This document shows positions 7,555-16,243 of a stretch of DNA of 49,284 nucleotides, piece by piece. Both the position numbers and the translations under genes were made by a program. Positions within the stretch are counted from its first letter, which is position 1; each line of letters starts with the position of its first letter. This DNA comes from UBA1546 sp049302185 (lineage in GTDB: Bacteria > Nitrospirota > Thermodesulfovibrionia > Thermodesulfovibrionales > UBA1546), in NCBI GenBank assembly GCA_049302185.1, contig JBAQLV010000020.1, positions 1-49,284 on the forward strand, given 5' to 3'. Under the pieces are notes generated by a model. It saw only the letters and a list, made by a program, of their open reading frames with translations. It was not told the DNA's origin and did not search any database.

Positions 7555-8259
7555 ATGACTGGCGCTCAAATTTTTGAAAATATAAGAATTATATGCGGGC
7601 GAATTTCTCATGCGGCGATTAGAGCCGGAAGAAAACCTGAAGATATAAAACTTATTGCCGTAACAAAAACGATAAGCATACAACAGATAAAAGAAGCGAT
7701 AGATGCAGGGTTAAGGATATTTGGAGAAAGCAAAGTGCAGGAAGCAAGAGAGAAAATTCAAGATTCAAGATGCAAGATTCAAGATGCAGACATTCAATGG
7801 CATCTAATCGGGCATCTGCAAAAGAATAAGGCAAAGACAGCGGTTGAACTCTTTGAAATAATTCACTCCATTGACTCGGTTGAACTCGCAGAGATTGCAG
7901 ATAAACATGCCGAAAAAGCAGGAAAAATACAGAAAATATTGCTTCAAGTAAAACTTTCAGATGAGATAAGCAAGTATGGGATATTAAAGGATAATTTATT
8001 TGAATTAGTCAGGGAAATCAGCGAAATGAAAAATCTAAGCATTAAGGGGCTTATGACAATCCCGCCTTTCTTTGAAAACCCGGAAAGTGCAAGGCCTTAT
8101 TTTAGCGAACTACGGACATTAAGGGATACGGCAGAGATTATGGGATTTAATCTTCCGGAGTTGTCCATGGGGATGACAAATGATTTTGAGGTCGCAATAG
8201 AGGAAGGGGCTACAATGGTAAGGATAGGGACGGCAATATTTGGAGAGAGGGAAAAATGA
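7555..8259 (+). CDS. yggS: YggS-family PLP homeostasis protein
   Basis: A 234-aa PLP-binding TIM-barrel protein. LIAVTKTISIQQIKEAIDAG carries the PLP lysine; FGESKVQE, WHLIGHLQKNKAK, GLMTIPP and LSMGMTNDFEVAIEEGATMVRIGTAIFG are all family marks. It is thought to buffer free pyridoxal phosphate. Start at ATG 7555; a TTG seven codons upstream lies in the hairpin repeat. After GESKVQEA a degenerate tandem repeat (7756-7788) is translated in frame as KIQDSRCKIQDAD. Its stop overlaps the methyltransferase start by ATGA, the kind of overlap usually made with its natural partner proC, which is now 8.3 kb downstream. Confidence 0.95.
   Translation: MTGAQIFENIRIICGRISHAAIRAGRKPEDIKLIAVTKTISIQQIKEAIDAGLRIFGESKVQEAREKIQDSRCKIQDADIQWHLIGHLQKNKAKTAVELFEIIHSIDSVELAEIADKHAEKAGKIQKILLQVKLSDEISKYGILKDNLFELVREISEMKNLSIKGLMTIPPFFENPESARPYFSELRTLRDTAEIMGFNLPELSMGMTNDFEVAIEEGATMVRIGTAIFGEREK
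7756..7788 (+). repeat. In-frame short tandem repeat inside yggS
   Basis: Degenerate repeat units of attcaagattcaagatgcaa type, translated as part of YggS in a surface loop region. The same unit (cttgaatcttgaat, inverted) occurs between genes at 29310-29323, and a related unit is in proC. Confidence 0.6.
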
Positions 8260-10124
8260 AATCAGAAGATGACTTTGGTTTTCAGCCGGTTGAGGTAGAG
8301 ATTCCAAAGCAGGAGGAGTTTTATAAGCTTCCCCGCAGGTTTGGGAGTGTGCCTGTGGATGAGGCTCCTCTTGGATGGGAAACGGTTGTAAAGCCTGCTG
8401 AAACCAAGAGAACAAGATTTGAGAATGTTTATCCGAGGATTTCCCTGCCATTTCAGGAAGTGGATAAGGTCTCTTTTGGCTATTCAGATTTACCACTCGA
8501 TACAGAAAAACATCGTCCTGATTTATTCCCTAAAGGCGCAAACAGGCTTTTCTTTGGCGATAATCTTCACGTGATGAGGCAGTTGCCTTCAAGCTCGATT
8601 GATTTAATTTACATTGACCCGCCGTTTTTCTCAGGCAGGAATTACAATATCCTCTTTGGCGATAAGAACGAGGTCCGTTCTTTTACCGACATCTGGGAAG
8701 GCGGTATGCCCGGTTATCTCATCTGGCTTAATGCAAGGCTTTATGAGATGAAAAGGCTTCTGAAACCAACAGGCTCAATCTATGTCCATCTTGATTGGCA
8801 CGCAAGCCATTATGTGAAGGTCGAGATGGATAAGATTTTTGGATATGACAATTTCAGGAATGAAATTATTTGGAAATACGAATCTGGTGGTAGGGCAAAA
8901 AATAACTTTAGTAAAAAACATGATATTATTTTGCGATATTCAAAAGGTATAACTTGGAAGTTTGATACTAAAGAAATTTCTGCTCCAAGATCAGAAAAAC
9001 GACATCATCATATGAAAAAAAATATTGATGAAGAAGGAAGGATATTTCATACAATCAAATCAGCAGGAAAGATATACAAATATTATGCAGATGAGAATGT
9101 CCCACCATCAGATGTGTGGGATGATATAGGTCATCTTCAACAAAAAGATCCGGAACGCATTGGTTATCCTACTCAAAAACCCGAAAAACTCCTTGAACGA
9201 ATTATCCTCGCTTCATCCAACGAAGGCGATGTGGTAGCAGATTTCTTCTGTGGCGGTGGTTCAACCTTAGCAGTTGCACAGAGGCTTAACCGTCGGTGGA
9301 TTGGCTCTGACCAGTCAAGGATCGCTGTTGCCATTACAGCCGATAGAATTACAAGGCTTGTTGAAGAAAAAATCGGCAAGCTTTTCCCGGTGCCTGACTT
9401 TATAATTGAGCACTGGGGTATTTATGAAGTGCCGGGGCTTGGAAGTCTAAAGCCTGAACAGTTCAGGGAGTTTGTGATAAAGGCATACAATGGAAGGGTG
9501 GACAACACCGGGAGCAAATACATTCACGGCATTAAGGGCGGCGTTCCTATCTATGTAGGAAGTCCTGATTATAAATCGAGGCTTGATAAGGATGAAGTTG
9601 TTGAATTTGCAAAAGCTATTCTGACTGAGAGAAAAAGAAACCACGGGATTATGCTTGCATGGAATTTCTCAAGGCTCGCAAAACAGGCTGCTGAAAAACT
9701 TGCTGCAAGAGAAAATGTGAGGCTCGATTTCGTAAGGCTTGAGATGGTGAATATAGAGTCGCCTGAATTCAGAAAGCATGTTGCGGAAAAACATCCTGAC
9801 TATGATAACCTCCTAACTTTTGTTCAGCCGCCTGAGATAAGGGTTGGCATTAAACGCCTTGCGCCGCTCACCTATCAATTTGATGTCGCTGAATCTTTGA
9901 GTCTTAATCCTGAGGGTAGGATAATCAATGTCCAGTGGGACTTTGATTACCGAAGCCGCTTTAGCTCAACTCCGGGTTACTCTTTTATAAGAGGGAAAAA
10001 CAAAGAGCCGGTTCTTGCAGTTCCCTTTAAGTTTGAAAAAGCAGGCAAAAAGAAAATCGCCTGTCGTGTTCAGGATGATCAGGGTGGAGAAAGCACATGG
10101 ATTGATGAGTTGGAGGTAAGGTGA
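8256..10124 (+). CDS. Beta-class site-specific DNA methyltransferase with PKD-like C-terminal domain
   Basis: A 622-aa amino-methyltransferase (N6-adenine or N4-cytosine). Motif IV is DPPF at 121-124 and motif I is DFFCGGGST at 329-337, the order of the beta class, as in type III Mod proteins. Residues about 207-300 between them form the likely target-recognition domain; here the DNA is strikingly AT-rich (16 G/C in the 60 bases from 8881, against 29 in the 60 from 9421), suggesting a swapped segment. Residues about 555-620 (VQWDFDYRSRF, ACRVQDDQGGES) resemble a PKD/Ig-like fold, unusual for a methyltransferase. It is the first gene of the cassette and starts inside the yggS stop codon. Confidence 0.88.
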   Translation: MKSEDDFGFQPVEVEIPKQEEFYKLPRRFGSVPVDEAPLGWETVVKPAETKRTRFENVYPRISLPFQEVDKVSFGYSDLPLDTEKHRPDLFPKGANRLFFGDNLHVMRQLPSSSIDLIYIDPPFFSGRNYNILFGDKNEVRSFTDIWEGGMPGYLIWLNARLYEMKRLLKPTGSIYVHLDWHASHYVKVEMDKIFGYDNFRNEIIWKYESGGRAKNNFSKKHDIILRYSKGITWKFDTKEISAPRSEKRHHHMKKNIDEEGRIFHTIKSAGKIYKYYADENVPPSDVWDDIGHLQQKDPERIGYPTQKPEKLLERIILASSNEGDVVADFFCGGGSTLAVAQRLNRRWIGSDQSRIAVAITADRITRLVEEKIGKLFPVPDFIIEHWGIYEVPGLGSLKPEQFREFVIKAYNGRVDNTGSKYIHGIKGGVPIYVGSPDYKSRLDKDEVVEFAKAILTERKRNHGIMLAWNFSRLAKQAAEKLAARENVRLDFVRLEMVNIESPEFRKHVAEKHPDYDNLLTFVQPPEIRVGIKRLAPLTYQFDVAESLSLNPEGRIINVQWDFDYRSRFSSTPGYSFIRGKNKEPVLAVPFKFEKAGKKKIACRVQDDQGGESTWIDELEVR

Positions 10125-10127
10125 AGA

Positions 10128-10169
10128 ATGGCGAGATTTTATGCAGGGGTTGGCTATGTTAAGAATTGA
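10128..10169 (+). other. 13-codon relic reading frame between methyltransferase and ATPase genes
   Basis: MARFYAGVGYVKN, with an ATG 3 bases after the methyltransferase stop and an aggtgaag site before it. It overlaps the start of the next gene in another frame. It could be a leader peptide or the surviving beginning of a gene displaced by the AT-rich ATPase gene. Confidence 0.25.
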
Positions 10170-12924
10170 AGCTAAGGGAATATCTACACAAGATGAGAGC
10201 GAAAAGAAAGGAAAACTTTTTGAACGGTTGTGCGGGGAATTATTAAATTCTTTAGGCTACAAAATTACTAACAGAAATCTTATTTATGCAGGGATGGAAA
10301 TTGACCTTGAAGGCGAGAGAACTCTCGAAAAAATTCCATTTATCTGTGAGTGTAAGGGACAGAAAGCTGAAGTCGGGTCTAAAGAATTTCAAGCTTTTGC
10401 AGGAAAACTAAGTGCCAAACAAAAGAAAAATCCCCAAATATTCGGAATCTTCTTAACTTTATCCAGATTGAATTCGAGTGCTAAAGGATTTTATCAAGAG
10501 TATTTTGCTGGTAGAAATGAATTGATTCTCTTAGAGGAACCGAAAATTCTTGATTATTTATATGAGCAAAATTTACTGATAAAACTTGAAGTAGTTCAGA
10601 AAAATTGTCAGACCAATTTCCCAGCATTTAAAATTGGTGATGCCGAGCTTTTATACACCGAAAAAGGTTATTTTTGGTTCCAGTATATGACATCTGAAAA
10701 TGATGATGTACCTAATTATATATGCTTTATAGATTCCAACGGTAATTTTATATCAGAAAAAAATGTCATGGATGAACTGAACTCTTTGAATGAGGATTTT
10801 CTTTCCTACAAGCCATTACTTCCTCAAATCCAAAAAATGAAACCCGAGTTAAAAGAAGCAGAGCATGAAGAAGTTGTTCCTGTTCGTGGTAGCAGTAGTT
10901 ATTTTGAATATCAATTTCCAGCTTCACCAGAATATTTTGTAGGGCGGTTTGATGTTATTGGTGAATTTAAAAACGAAATTGAATCTGTAATAAAAGAAGA
11001 AACACGGAATAGAATATTAATCATAAAAGCAAATTCGGGGTGGGGTAAAAGTTCTTTGATATTAAAATTATCCAATGAACTAAATGAACTAAGAAATATT
11101 TTTGTTGTTTCAATAGATACCCGTACTGCATCGAATGTTAAATTTTTATTGCATGTTTTGAATTTTGTAATTAAAGAAATTGAAAAGGCTGGATTTATCT
11201 CTATTGATATAAATCAATTGAGGTTAGGTGGTTATGACTCTATCGGAGACATCTTAGAAAAAATAAACGAAAAGTTAAAAAGTGAAAACAAACTTTTAAT
11301 CATTTTCTTCGACCAATTTGAAAATATTTTTTATCAGGCAAGTCTATTGGAAAAGGTGAGAAACTTTGTTTTTAAGTTATTTGATAGACAACATCATATT
11401 ATTGCAGGATTTGCATGGAAAAGTGATTTGATAGGGATACATGAAGATTATCCTTATCGCATGCTGGCGGATATCGAAGGAGGTGCAAGAATATTTCACC
11501 TTCAAAAGTTTGGTGAGATAGAAACGCAAGCAATTCTTCAAATATTAGAAAGAGAAATACGGTCGCGACTTAGACAGGATCTTAGGTTCCAATTAAGTGA
11601 ATATTCTCAAGGATTTCCATGGTTACTTAAAAAATTATGTGCCCATGTAATTAAGCAGAAAGAACGTGGAATTAAACAGCAAGAATTAGTAGAACATTTT
11701 TTAAACATTCAGGAACTATTTGATGAGGATATTAAAGACCTTTCGCCCATCCAGGAAGAGGCTTTACGTTATGTTGCACAAAAAGTTCCTATATCAATAA
11801 GTGAAATTGGAGAAACCTATCCTGAAGGAATTCTGCAATCATTAGTTGACAAAAGACTTATTGTTAGAGTAGGACCAAAGTTTGATATCTACTGGGATAT
11901 TTTTAGAGATTATCTGAATACTGGGAAAATACCATCCGAAGAAGCATACATTTTGAGGATCATGCCTACTACCATGTTGGGCATCTTAAAACACTTTATT
12001 AAAAAGGAATCAATACTTGTTGATGAATTAAAATCGAAATATAGCTCCGAAAAAAGTTTTTACAACCTCATAAAAGATGCACGGTTGCTTGGTCTTCTGA
12101 AGGCTGAAGAAGACAAAATAGCAGTATGTTTTAATAGCAACCTTTCAGACGAAGCTCTTAGAAGTGAGATTAAGGCAGCAGTAAAAGAAAAATTATCAAA
12201 ACATAAGGTTATCAGATTATTACAAAATCGCCTTTTGGAATTTGATTCCATTCCGATTGAAAACGTTTCCAATATACTACAAGAAGCATTTCCATATATT
12301 AAAGCTGATATAAAAACATGGAATACTTATTCAAGAATTCTTTCTATGTGGATGGATTTTACTGATTATGCTGTTTATATGGGTGATACCTTAAGAAAGT
12401 TTGATCCATCTTCGGATATTAGAAGTTCGGACAGATTTATATATAAACACAAAAAACGAGATATCTATGTTCCCTCTATACAGAATAAACCCATACAAGA
12501 ATTCATGGAGCGTATTTCTACCTCAATGAGAGAGAAAAAATTTGTTCTTATTAATAGAAGTCGAGATAGGAAAGCCCTATCAGATGCTATCGCACTTGGT
12601 TTCGTAACATTTAACCAAGGAATTATTAAGGTAAGTCCGCATGGTTTTAATTTTATAAATAATCCTGATAAAAGGGCTGAAATATTTAAAGATTCCGCGC
12701 TGGAACTCAAAGTGTTTAAAGTTTTTTTAGATATTCTGAACGCTAACCAAAAAAAAGAAGTTAAAATGATAGCTCAAGAACTTAATAACAAATTAGGAAA
12801 TCGCTGGAGTGTTGAAACAGCAAAGACAGTTACAAAAATCCTAATTAATTGGGTAAAATATGCAGGATTGATGAGATATAAGAGTTTAGAAGATAAAGAA
12901 GAAAAATTGCTTTTTGATCAATAG
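10156..12924 (+). CDS. PD-(D/E)XK nuclease fused to STAND/AAA-like ATPase, cassette effector candidate
   Basis: A 922-aa protein. Residues about 15-120 look like an Mrr/PD-(D/E)XK nuclease: GKLFERLCGELLNSLGY, a D in GMEIDLEG (about D50) and the ECK pair (about E65/K67). Next comes a P-loop ATPase with ANSGWGKSS (about 293-301) as Walker A and KLLIIFFDQFEN (about 379-390) as Walker B, then helical and winged-helix-like segments to the end. STAND-type ATPases often act as sensors that switch on a linked nuclease; that role is inference. Start ATG 10156 has an agggg site; ATG 10141 is the alternative. The gene is about 30% GC in samples (18 of 60 bases from 11101), unlike the genes on both sides, so it is probably a later insertion. 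Confidence 0.7.
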   Translation: MLRIEAKGISTQDESEKKGKLFERLCGELLNSLGYKITNRNLIYAGMEIDLEGERTLEKIPFICECKGQKAEVGSKEFQAFAGKLSAKQKKNPQIFGIFLTLSRLNSSAKGFYQEYFAGRNELILLEEPKILDYLYEQNLLIKLEVVQKNCQTNFPAFKIGDAELLYTEKGYFWFQYMTSENDDVPNYICFIDSNGNFISEKNVMDELNSLNEDFLSYKPLLPQIQKMKPELKEAEHEEVVPVRGSSSYFEYQFPASPEYFVGRFDVIGEFKNEIESVIKEETRNRILIIKANSGWGKSSLILKLSNELNELRNIFVVSIDTRTASNVKFLLHVLNFVIKEIEKAGFISIDINQLRLGGYDSIGDILEKINEKLKSENKLLIIFFDQFENIFYQASLLEKVRNFVFKLFDRQHHIIAGFAWKSDLIGIHEDYPYRMLADIEGGARIFHLQKFGEIETQAILQILEREIRSRLRQDLRFQLSEYSQGFPWLLKKLCAHVIKQKERGIKQQELVEHFLNIQELFDEDIKDLSPIQEEALRYVAQKVPISISEIGETYPEGILQSLVDKRLIVRVGPKFDIYWDIFRDYLNTGKIPSEEAYILRIMPTTMLGILKHFIKKESILVDELKSKYSSEKSFYNLIKDARLLGLLKAEEDKIAVCFNSNLSDEALRSEIKAAVKEKLSKHKVIRLLQNRLLEFDSIPIENVSNILQEAFPYIKADIKTWNTYSRILSMWMDFTDYAVYMGDTLRKFDPSSDIRSSDRFIYKHKKRDIYVPSIQNKPIQEFMERISTSMREKKFVLINRSRDRKALSDAIALGFVTFNQGIIKVSPHGFNFINNPDKRAEIFKDSALELKVFKVFLDILNANQKKEVKMIAQELNNKLGNRWSVETAKTVTKILINWVKYAGLMRYKSLEDKEEKLLFDQ

Positions 12925-12926
12925 CT

Positions 12927-13445
12927 ATGCGTATCTTAAATGATAGAGAAATTACGGATTTAATTTCAGAACCAAAGGTTGTCCCTAACAATTGGTTCTC
13001 AAGGCTGGACGCAAAAGACAAAGCTCACTATCAGCATAAAGAAAAAGAGATTGATGTTGAAGGCAGCAATGGAAATCTCTTCAGGGTAATCATAAGGGAG
13101 AATAAACTTAATGTGTTGGACTTTTCAATCATCCTCACATTGAGAGAAAGAGAGTCAAATGTAGAGTATAACCTGCTCCGATATAATGGAAAGCATTCGT
13201 CAAGACACACTAATAAATGGGAAAAAGAGAAAGGAGTCTCTGGCCATACCTTTGGACCGTCTTTCCATATTCACAAGGCAACTCAGCGATATCAGGAAAG
13301 CGGCTATAAGATTGATGGATATGCCGAGGTGACTACACTTTATTCTGATTTTCATTCAGCGCTTAATCAATTCTTGTTAGAATGTAATTTCAAGAGGGAA
13401 GATGAGGGGCAGCCCTCTCTGTTTGAAGGAGGTGATATTTCATGA
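12927..13445 (+). CDS. Unrecognised 172-aa cassette protein
   Basis: I do not recognise this family. The N-terminal half is charged (SRLDAKDKAHYQHKEKEID). The C-terminal half carries a dense run of likely conserved residues: LLRYNGKHSSRHTN, GPSFHIHKATQRYQ, then IDGYAEVTTLYSDF and an LLECNF segment. The histidine pairs in HSSRH and FHIHKA could form a metal or catalytic site; this is speculation. No signal peptide or membrane segment is visible. It begins 2 bases after the ATPase gene and its stop overlaps the next start (ATGA at 13442-13445), so it is translated together with the DUF1828-type protein and probably works with it. Confidence 0.75.
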   Translation: MRILNDREITDLISEPKVVPNNWFSRLDAKDKAHYQHKEKEIDVEGSNGNLFRVIIRENKLNVLDFSIILTLRERESNVEYNLLRYNGKHSSRHTNKWEKEKGVSGHTFGPSFHIHKATQRYQESGYKIDGYAEVTTLYSDFHSALNQFLLECNFKREDEGQPSLFEGGDIS

Positions 13446-14215
13446 ATTTGGAGCTTATAGAAAAAGAATTTAAGACTAAAATCTGCGATGAGGTAAATCT
13501 TGCACAGGAAGGACTCAACAGGTTTATCGTCTTTAACCCTTTTATGTTTGATGACGGAGATCATCTCGTGGTTTTGCTGAAAGGTGTGGAAGGAAAATGG
13601 CGTTTCACCGATGAAGGACATACATTTATGCATGTGAGTTACGATGATATTGATATTGACAAGGGAACAAGAAAGAAGATTATCGACAATGTTCTTTTGG
13701 GTTATGGCATAAAAAATCAGGAAGGAGAACTAATAGCTGAAATACCGGACAATCACTTTGGAGACGCATTGTACAGTTATTTGCAGGGGCTGATAAAAAT
13801 AACCGATATTAATTACCTGACAAGAGAACGCGTAAGATCAACTTTCATGGAAGATTTCAGAGCGCTTATTGAAGAAACCGTTCCTTCAGACAGACGAATT
13901 TTTGATTATTATGATAAACAGCATGACCCTGACGGGAAGTATATTGTGGATTGCCGGGTAAACGGCATTAAACGGCCATTATTTTTGTTTGGAATACCAC
14001 ATGACGATAAGTGCAGGGATGTAACCATAAGCTGTCTTCAATTTGAGAAGTTCAATGCGCCTTTCAGGTCAATGGCTATTTTTGAAGATCAAGAATCCAT
14101 AAATCGGAAAGTATTAGCAAGGTTCAGCGATATATGCGACAAGCAATTTTCAACATTGGCTACAAACAAGGATAGAATTGGTAAATACCTTCACGAAATA
14201 ATGGAAGGGAAATAA
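13442..14215 (+). CDS. DUF1828/DUF1829-type protein
   Basis: A 257-aa protein. The N-terminal part (FMFDDGDHLVVLLKG, WRFTDEGHTFMHVSYDDID, TRKKIIDNVLLGYGI) matches my recollection of DUF1828, and the remainder fits the DUF1829 partner domain (EDFRALIEETVPSDRRIFDYYDKQHDPDGKYIVDC). These domains are found near phage, restriction and toxin-antitoxin genes, but their function is unknown. It lies between the 172-aa protein (4-base overlap) and the helicase (which starts at the next base), so it belongs to the restriction cassette. No catalytic residues can be assigned. Confidence 0.7.
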   Translation: MNLELIEKEFKTKICDEVNLAQEGLNRFIVFNPFMFDDGDHLVVLLKGVEGKWRFTDEGHTFMHVSYDDIDIDKGTRKKIIDNVLLGYGIKNQEGELIAEIPDNHFGDALYSYLQGLIKITDINYLTRERVRSTFMEDFRALIEETVPSDRRIFDYYDKQHDPDGKYIVDCRVNGIKRPLFLFGIPHDDKCRDVTISCLQFEKFNAPFRSMAIFEDQESINRKVLARFSDICDKQFSTLATNKDRIGKYLHEIMEGK

Positions 14216-16243
14216 ATGTTCAACGCCTTTCGGCAGTACGAAAAAGAATATATCGACTGGGTTCAGGGCGGTTATCCTGAGACAAATATCTTTACTCAGG
14301 ATTTTATCTCTAACCTTTTAGAGCAGGACAGGAAAAACCGCCTCTGGAGACATCAGGAAGAGGCGTTTTTAAGGACTGTTTATAGTTATGAAATCCTCGG
14401 CAGAAAAAATCTCCTTCTTAATATTGTTACAGGCGGCGGGAAGACCGCCATAATTGCAACGGTGATTGCGTGGCTCCGTTCCTGCCATAACATCCAATCC
14501 TTTCTTATAATGGTTCCAAATCTGATTGTAAGAGACAGACTCGAAACTGACTTTAAGGACAAGAGTGTTTTCCGAAGGTTTAAACTCTTTCCACCCGGAC
14601 AAGAGCATCTTATAAATACTGTTGACCTTCACACCCTTGGAGAAAGAAGCGGCCCGCAGGGGATGCTGGAATCAGGAATTATTCTCGGCAATATTCAGCA
14701 GTTTTATCAGCATCACATTACAGGGCAGAGAAACCTTGCATATATTAATCGCTATATCGACAATATCGCCGTCTTTAATGACGAGGCGCACAACACCCCT
14801 GCGACTGAATATACAAATATCCTTGCCCATCTATCAGAAAAGGCAAAATTCAGGCTTGACACAACCGCAACTCCTGACAGGGCTGATGGACAATCGCCTG
14901 ATACGGAAATGATATTTGAATATGACATACAGGATGCCCTTGCAGAAGCGCCGCCGATTATAAAGTCGGTGGTTGTCTACCAGCCTGAAATATCATCAGT
15001 CCAGTTGACATATACAAACTCTGATACAGGTGAAAAGAGAACTATTGATGAGATGGACGAGGAGTTTGAAAAGATTGAAAGGGGCCTGACTGCAACACAG
15101 TGGGTTACTGATTATGATCCTATGAAAAAGCAGATAGCCGTTGCTCTGAACAGACTTGAGGAGCAAAAGAGAAGAGCAAAGGCAGTTGGAGAGAATAAAT
15201 ACAAGCCGATTCTCTTTGTTGTAGCTATTTGTATAAAGGATGCTGAGAGGGCTGTAAAGGTTTTTGAAGAAGATTTTGATCTAAAAGGCAAGGTGTTGCT
15301 TGTTACGGAAGACTCAGCAGATACTATTGTCGGCAAAAAGGCAAATGGTCAGCCATTAACCGCAAGAGAGGCTGTTAAAGAGGTTGGCTCGTTTAACAGT
15401 CCTTATGAAGCGGTGGTAAGTGTTTTGATGCTTAGGGAAGGATGGGACGTGCCAGAGGTATCCGCTATCCTGCTCTTAAGAAAATTTTCATCTCCAGTTT
15501 ACGGCCAGCAGGTGATTGGCAGAGGGTTAAGAAGGAATTTAAGAGGAACAGAGGACCCTGAAATCTGCGCTGTAATTGATCATCCTAAGTTAAAGCATGA
15601 TTGGCTCTGGGAAATGGTCAGGGCAAAAGTGAGAAGCGATGTTGGGCAGGCTGATCTTTTTGGAGACGAAGATCTACCGCCAAAAAGAAAGCCTCAGATT
15701 TTGATAAGGCCTGAAAACCTTATTGATATTCCCAATCCCGAAGGAGAAGAAGATGTTGACTTCAGCGATATTGAGGCCATGGAGGATACTACGACTGATT
15801 ATCCTAACTGGAAAGAGGTCATAGGCGGTTTTAGCTATGACAGAAGCGAAATAGAGATAACACGGGTTAACCTTAGAGGAATCAAAGGAGTTTCTCTTGA
15901 TGAAACAAGGCGACTCGAAATACATACGCCACCCGAAGTAACATCATCTGGAGGCAGTAATGAAGAAGGCAACGGAAATCTCATTGAAAAACTCAAACAG
16001 AATGTTCTTGATATGGGCATAGCGCTTCTTTATGAGGCAGGGATTGGTTCTCATGAGCGAGGGTATATGTATAATGTGCTTATGGATCATATCAGAGATA
16101 AAATGTTCAATGGAGAATCAGCAGGCTTTGCATCTAAAGAGGACTTGAAGTTAGCCCTCTTTAAATTGCCTGAGATTAGCAGAAATTTCAGCAGTCTGCC
16201 GGGGCTTGTTGAAAGCATCGTGAGGTATAGAGATGCCGGTTAA
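14216..16243 (+). CDS. DEAH superfamily 2 helicase, type III Res-like, lacking a fused nuclease
   Basis: A 675-aa SF2 ATPase. Visible motifs are Q-like RLWRHQEEAF (43-52), Walker A VTGGGKTAI (71-79), DEAH box NDEAHN (188-193), TTATPDR (217-223) and motif VI QQVIGRGLRR (431-440). The REGWDVPEVSAIL and arginine-finger arrangement are those of type III restriction Res subunits and related translocases. The usual C-terminal PD-(D/E)XK nuclease of Res is missing; instead the next gene, overlapping by 11 bases, encodes a small nuclease. It probably translocates along DNA after recognition by the cassette methyltransferase or a partner. Confidence 0.88.
   Translation: MFNAFRQYEKEYIDWVQGGYPETNIFTQDFISNLLEQDRKNRLWRHQEEAFLRTVYSYEILGRKNLLLNIVTGGGKTAIIATVIAWLRSCHNIQSFLIMVPNLIVRDRLETDFKDKSVFRRFKLFPPGQEHLINTVDLHTLGERSGPQGMLESGIILGNIQQFYQHHITGQRNLAYINRYIDNIAVFNDEAHNTPATEYTNILAHLSEKAKFRLDTTATPDRADGQSPDTEMIFEYDIQDALAEAPPIIKSVVVYQPEISSVQLTYTNSDTGEKRTIDEMDEEFEKIERGLTATQWVTDYDPMKKQIAVALNRLEEQKRRAKAVGENKYKPILFVVAICIKDAERAVKVFEEDFDLKGKVLLVTEDSADTIVGKKANGQPLTAREAVKEVGSFNSPYEAVVSVLMLREGWDVPEVSAILLLRKFSSPVYGQQVIGRGLRRNLRGTEDPEICAVIDHPKLKHDWLWEMVRAKVRSDVGQADLFGDEDLPPKRKPQILIRPENLIDIPNPEGEEDVDFSDIEAMEDTTTDYPNWKEVIGGFSYDRSEIEITRVNLRGIKGVSLDETRRLEIHTPPEVTSSGGSNEEGNGNLIEKLKQNVLDMGIALLYEAGIGSHERGYMYNVLMDHIRDKMFNGESAGFASKEDLKLALFKLPEISRNFSSLPGLVESIVRYRDAG

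Noticed and set aside
6772..7683. Longer rnc reading frame starting at 7683
   Set aside because: The extra 70 residues read antisense through yggS, a hairpin repeat and the rnc promoter; RNase III homologues start near MSKQ.
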